Shown here piece by piece: positions 15,701 to 18,736 of a stretch of 18,736 nucleotides of DNA (positions are counted from its first letter, which is position 1; each line of letters opens with the position of its first letter). Source of the DNA: Candidatus Rifleibacteriota bacterium. GTDB lineage: Bacteria > Riflebacteria > Ozemobacteria > Ozemobacterales > Ozemobacteraceae. Below the pieces are notes generated by a model that was not told the DNA's origin, did no database searches, and saw only the letters and a program-made list of their open reading frames with translations. Position numbers and translations under genes: made by a program. Location of the stretch: positions 1-18,736 of the forward strand of contig JAKQKW010000200.1 of NCBI GenBank assembly GCA_029560455.1, in the 5' to 3' direction.

Positions 15701-16302
15701 ATTCTCTTCCCAGCCTTGCCGAAGCCCAGGATGGTCAGACCTGTCGCATCGCCGGTATTCTCACCGGTTACAAACGGCATCTGACAAAAAAGGGCGATAC
15801 GATGGCTTTTCTAACCGTCGAAGCTGATAACGCTGCAGTTGATGTTACAATTTTTCCGAAGGCCTACGAACAATACCATCACCTGCTCAAAATTGACGAA
15901 CCATTGTTCATGATCGTCCAGACTCAGCTGATCGACGGTACAATCAAGGCTAATATCGAAAAAATACTCGTTCTCGATGATTTCAACGCCGAAGGCTTCT
16001 CAAAAATCACTTTGGCGGTTCCCGCAGCCTTTGCTGAAAAACAGACCTATGGCAAGCTTCTGGCCCTTCTGCAGACTAGCCCCGGGCAGCTTCCGTTCAC
16101 GATTCGCATTCAGGTGCCTGAGGGCGGTAAAGTCTCATTGAAGCCGCCGGCAAGATTTAGAATCAGTTTGACTCCCGCGCTGATAAAAGGCTGGGAGAAA
16201 ATTTGTGGTAAAAATACGATCAAAATTGAGTTTCCGCAGCTGGAAATTTTGACCCGAAAGAGTTTCAGGCCACGCCGAAACTTTAAGGTTGCAGAAGGCT
16301 GA
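12793..16302 (+). CDS. dnaE: DNA polymerase III alpha subunit
   Basis: A 1169-residue replicative polymerase of the C family, the DNA-synthesising subunit of the replisome. The N-terminal PHP domain (about 5-210) has an apparently complete set of metal ligands: His8, His10, Asp19, His44, Glu69, His88, Cys138, Asp206 and His208. The catalytic triad is Asp399 and Asp401 (PDIDVDF) with Asp553 (KMDFLGLKTL), close to E. coli numbering. A clamp-binding-like motif QATFF sits at 908-912, and an OB-fold lies at about 984-1060. Length is typical of DnaE and there is no exonuclease insertion, so it is not PolC. I chose the ATG at 12793 because the family's conserved start region (FVHLHVHSHYSLLDG) begins just after it. 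An upstream in-frame TTG at 12742 would add 17 unconserved residues and lies ahead of the likely promoter. The next gene begins 13 bases after the stop. Confidence 0.97.
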   Translation: MFHTNFVHLHVHSHYSLLDGAAPVKAIVDAARRFRMPAIALTDHGNMFGAIELYQYAIKKGVKPIIGFEAYLTPGSHTDNKRDLPLYHLVLLARNIEGYRNLVKLSTIAFTKGFYYKPRIDFALLEQHKEGLIGLGACLAGEIPKELLEEDREGAMTAIKRYQQILGKENFYVEIQNHGLTDQIKILRSLVEVARACDCPIVATNDSHYVKPDDWEAQDALLCLNTNSKIDDVNRMRFGSREFYLKSPQEMTELFSEWPDAITNTLRIAERCNVQLTLGKSILPEFEIPDGKTSESYLTELCVAGYTWRYGSQSPGEVVEKRLEYELSVVKRMGFCDYFLIVWDFIRAAREMGVPVGPGRGSAAGSIIAYLLGITDIDPLKYGLLFERFLNPERISMPDIDVDFSDDGRQKVIDYVKEKYGYNRVSQIITFNFILAKMAIRDIGRVMGMELPEVDRIAKMIPEKPGIHLKAVVNDVPELKEIVEHGTEQQKRLLKIAGTVDGLVRHTGVHACGIVISAIDLMDIVPLCIDKDKNIMTQYEKNAIESIGLLKMDFLGLKTLTILQRALENIKESRGIDVDLEKAPIDDPKVYQLLQQALTLGIFQLESAGMRNLIARLKPSVFEDIIALLAMYRPGPLSSGMVDDFVERKHGRKEMAYPHPDLEPVLKDTYGVFLYQEQVMQTANVLAGFTMAQADALRKAMGKKIAEVMEKMGKLFVKGAIERGIDGGLAQSIFDLMAGFAEYGFNKSHSAAYAIVTFRTAYLKAHYPVEFMAAVLSSEINDTDKVAEYIDECRTLGMEILPPDINASVGLFKVDGGNIRYGLSAIKGVGQGAVDSIVEQRSKGGPFKSLADLTRRVDTRQVNSRVIDALIKAGALDSFGLKKSQLLQMSTEALKAGQSAMKDRLAGQATFFDLLGGEDSGMSEAEIKPPDIPELPEKELLQAEKEVFGYYLTGDPFASVAPLGKVFSTHSLPSLAEAQDGQTCRIAGILTGYKRHLTKKGDTMAFLTVEADNAAVDVTIFPKAYEQYHHLLKIDEPLFMIVQTQLIDGTIKANIEKILVLDDFNAEGFSKITLAVPAAFAEKQTYGKLLALLQTSPGQLPFTIRIQVPEGGKVSLKPPARFRISLTPALIKGWEKICGKNTIKIEFPQLEILTRKSFRPRRNFKVAEG

Positions 16303-16305
16303 AAA

Positions 16306-16312
16306 GAGGGGG
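16306..16312 (+). promoter_or_regulatory. Ribosome binding site of the exported barrel-like protein
   Basis: GAGGGGG lies within the 13-base gap after dnaE, its GAGG core 6 bases before the ATG at 16316. It supports that start and co-transcription with dnaE. Confidence 0.7.
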
Positions 16313-16315
16313 AAA

Positions 16316-18736
16316 ATGTCATTTAAAAAGATATATCTGCTGGTTTTGGTGCTGGTTGGTTTGCTTTGTTCGGCCGCTTCTGCCGTCGAATTGAATGATG
16401 TCTACAGGCAACTCGGCGATTACCGTATCATCGCTTCTTCCGGTATCCGCCTTTATTTCCCGCAAACGGCCGAGAAGGCGATTCCGCGAATTCTTACAGG
16501 TTTTACCCAGGTGCGGGATCGCCTGGTCGAGTTTTTTCCCGAACAGAAAAAATACGAAGCAACCGTAATTTTGAATGACCATGACGACCGTATCAGCAGT
16601 TCTACCGATTCAGACTTCGACTGGATCAACCTTGGCATGTTCGAAGAAATCGGCGTTCTTTCGACCCGCGCCTATTCTCTTGAAAAACGCTTTGCCATGA
16701 GGCTCGCCAATATTTTTATTTTACGAACTCTCGCGGCATCGAGCAATTCATGGCGGCGTCAGCTGGCAATGCTGGCTGTGCCACAGTGGTTTATGGATGG
16801 CATGGCGCTCAGCTACGCTTTTCCCCTTGACTCGATTCATTACAGTCGTCTTCTCGACATGGCCCGCCACAACCGGCTTTACTCGCTCGATCAGCTGAAT
16901 ACGATTCTAAGCCAGTCGACGCTGGTGCGCGAAGAAATGACTTTTCAGGCACACAGCATGTTTGAATACTGGGAGAAAACTTACAAAAAGGGTGCCGCTC
17001 TCGACCTCATGAAAAGTATCTTCCGTAAGCCGGCAGGTTTCGAAAAGCTTTTTAAAGCACATTTCGGCGTGAGTTTAAAAGATGCTTACAAGAACTACCG
17101 CGACTATGTCTGCGAAAGATGCAGCGAATTGAAAGACAAAGCCTCAGCTCAGGAGTTCGAAATTGAAGACCGCGAAGCCGGCGGTCAGTTTTTTCGTTCT
17201 CTTCGCCAGCTTGGCCCTGATGAAAAAGTCTGGGTGTCTTCACGCCGCTACAGCACCGAGACTTACGATCTTTTCTATCAGAAGGGCGATAAAAAACCAC
17301 GTATTCTGCTGAAAAATGTGCATCCGTTGTTGATGGTCGACGATTCATCACACGAAGTTATCATTGGCCGCTACTGGATAAATGCTCAAAGACAGCGCCG
17401 CCTCGGTCTGTGGCTGGTAACTCCCGATGGCAAAGAGAAATGCCTGGTGAATGAGCCAGGCAGTTTCAAGCCGCTTGGCCGCAAGTTTGGTAGAATCTTC
17501 TATACCTCAATCAAAAGTGGTATTACCAGGATCATGTCGGTTGACCCTGAATTCAAAAATTCAACTCAGGTCGAGTTCGATTTCGGCCCCGACATCAGAC
17601 CACTTGATGTGGCCCTCAGCCGCTCCTGTCGAGAACTTTACTATACTTTCGAAACTTCCGATTTCAAAAAGAGGCTGGCGGTTGTTTCTATAGTTAAAGA
17701 CGATGAAGAAAAGAAGCCCATGGAAATTCTCGCCTCGCGTGGCGATATCAGGTCGCTGATCTGCGAAGACGGCAAACTGTGGTTTGCTGCCGAGAAAGAC
17801 TTTTATACGACACAGCTGTTCTCGATCAATAATGATGATAAAAAGCTGATCAAGCATACGCAGCTGCCCGGCGGCGTCTGGGATATCAATTTTGCCCAGG
17901 ACCGCGTCGAAGTTGTAACACTTAATAAGGGTGGTTTCTGGAAAACTTCGTTTGCCGAGGCTGGCAACCCGCTCGAGACAATCGAGCTCGCCAGTTATGT
18001 GCCCATCGTTGCCCAGGAATTCAAACCCGAAAAGAGCAGCAGATACCGCAGCGAATATCACACCAGCTACTGGAAGCCACTGCTCAGCGAAGATGAAGAG
18101 GGTAATGTTTTCGGGGTTTACAGCTATCGCACCGACCGCCTTGATCGCAGCAGCATAACCATTGCCCCGACTTACGGTATAGAAAGCCAGAACTGGGGCT
18201 ATACCGGGGCTTACATGCAGCGGTTTGGGCTGTTCAAGCTGACCGCTTCAATAGTTGATCAGACCCGCGAAAAGAGCTATCTCAGCCGAGATTACTTCGA
18301 ACGCAGCCGGGAGAAAATTCTCAATATCGACTATCCGCTTAACCTTTCGACAACCCTTTCGGTCGGCATGGATCTTACAAAAAGGCTGATAGCCGAAATA
18401 CCTGCTAACAGCCCAGGCCCATTTCCGACTGTCGGCCGCGACCATTCTATCTATGGCAGAATCAATCATCGCGCCATTCGCACCGAACCATACTGGAAAG
18501 TCTTTCCGCGCAAGGGTCGCACGATTACGGCTGCCTACAAACGTGGCAATGAGTTCCTTGACGGCGAAATGAATTATGACAGTATGTCACTCCGATGGAC
18601 AGAGTATATTCCGTTCAGAAACATGGTTTTCACGGCCCGTACCTGGCTCGCCGAAGACGACAAGGAAAACAATATCAGACGGCCTGATGACCTGAGTCTT
18701 GGCGGAACCGATTTTATGCGCGGCTTCGACGCGGCC
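16316..18736 (+). CDS. Exported protein: degenerate gluzincin-like domain, propeller-like middle, barrel-like C-terminus (cut by window edge)
   Basis: The frame stays open for 807 codons to the window edge. A signal peptide spans residues 1-23 (AASA before the cleavage site; the cysteine at 18 does not fit a lipobox). Residues about 35-265 follow the pattern of MA-family gluzincin peptidases: VPQWFMDGMALSY at 155-167 resembles the PxWxxEGxA motif, and the helical tail GVSLKDAYKNYRDYV (251-265) is family-like. The zinc motif HExxH expected about 30 residues earlier is absent, where EKRFAMR is read instead, so this domain is probably not a peptidase. Residues about 285-600 look like repeated beta-strand blades (TolB-like). 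From about 610 the sequence becomes alternating, aromatic-rich strands ending in LGGTDFMRGFD, similar to the GG...RG(F/Y) signature of Omp85/BamA-type barrels. The start has GAGGGGG at 16306-16312. It is 13 bases behind dnaE, probably co-transcribed. Domain calls are by eye. Confidence 0.8.
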   Translation, partial: MSFKKIYLLVLVLVGLLCSAASAVELNDVYRQLGDYRIIASSGIRLYFPQTAEKAIPRILTGFTQVRDRLVEFFPEQKKYEATVILNDHDDRISSSTDSDFDWINLGMFEEIGVLSTRAYSLEKRFAMRLANIFILRTLAASSNSWRRQLAMLAVPQWFMDGMALSYAFPLDSIHYSRLLDMARHNRLYSLDQLNTILSQSTLVREEMTFQAHSMFEYWEKTYKKGAALDLMKSIFRKPAGFEKLFKAHFGVSLKDAYKNYRDYVCERCSELKDKASAQEFEIEDREAGGQFFRSLRQLGPDEKVWVSSRRYSTETYDLFYQKGDKKPRILLKNVHPLLMVDDSSHEVIIGRYWINAQRQRRLGLWLVTPDGKEKCLVNEPGSFKPLGRKFGRIFYTSIKSGITRIMSVDPEFKNSTQVEFDFGPDIRPLDVALSRSCRELYYTFETSDFKKRLAVVSIVKDDEEKKPMEILASRGDIRSLICEDGKLWFAAEKDFYTTQLFSINNDDKKLIKHTQLPGGVWDINFAQDRVEVVTLNKGGFWKTSFAEAGNPLETIELASYVPIVAQEFKPEKSSRYRSEYHTSYWKPLLSEDEEGNVFGVYSYRTDRLDRSSITIAPTYGIESQNWGYTGAYMQRFGLFKLTASIVDQTREKSYLSRDYFERSREKILNIDYPLNLSTTLSVGMDLTKRLIAEIPANSPGPFPTVGRDHSIYGRINHRAIRTEPYWKVFPRKGRTITAAYKRGNEFLDGEMNYDSMSLRWTEYIPFRNMVFTARTWLAEDDKENNIRRPDDLSLGGTDFMRGFDAA

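Noticed and set aside
17561..18061. Minus-strand open frame of 166 codons
   Set aside because: Antisense to the exported barrel-like gene, with no ribosome binding site or family resemblance seen.

Overview
The window looks like a bacterial chromosome with about 50% GC. A diderm (Gram-negative-type) envelope is suggested by an outer-membrane-barrel-like protein at the right end and by an exported gamma-glutamyltransferase-like protein at the left end. I cannot assign a phylum from the sequence alone. No rRNA, tRNA, CRISPR array, insertion sequence or phage gene was seen.

Layout. Two transcription units diverge from a 167-base intergenic region (12626-12792) that carries one TATAAT box for each direction. 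Leftward (minus strand) run four very large, mutually paralogous membrane-bound class III nucleotidyl cyclase genes: 9698-12625, 6789-9701, 3658-6615 and 815-3661. A gamma-glutamyltransferase-like gene follows and runs off the left edge. The leftward genes form two translationally coupled pairs, each joined by a 4-base stop/start overlap. A 173-base gap containing a double palindromic repeat separates the pairs, and the second pair is coupled to the transferase gene by another 4-base overlap. Rightward run dnaE (replicative DNA polymerase III alpha subunit) and, 13 bases later, an exported protein with a degenerate peptidase-like domain and an outer-membrane-barrel-like C-terminus, cut by the right edge.

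Main observation. In each cyclase pair the catalytic residues of a class III adenylyl cyclase are divided between the two genes. The first gene product (975 or 985 aa) keeps both metal-binding aspartates but has lost the adenine-selecting lysine and the transition-state asparagine and arginine. The second (970 or 948 aa) keeps Lys, Thr, Asn and Arg but has lost the first metal aspartate. This is the same division of labour as the C1 and C2 domains of animal transmembrane adenylyl cyclases. Here it sits on two separate, co-translated bacterial proteins, and the arrangement is present twice in tandem. The prediction is that each pair is an obligate heterodimeric, receptor-like adenylyl cyclase with one catalytic site and one non-catalytic pseudo-site. 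Each subunit has four predicted membrane segments, two large extracytoplasmic domains, a HAMP linker and a C-terminal cyclase domain, so one complex would expose four sensor domains.

How the genes may work together (inference). The cyclase pairs would convert extracytoplasmic signals into cAMP, and the coupled transferase acts in the same outer compartment. dnaE and the envelope protein form an ordinary-looking separate unit.
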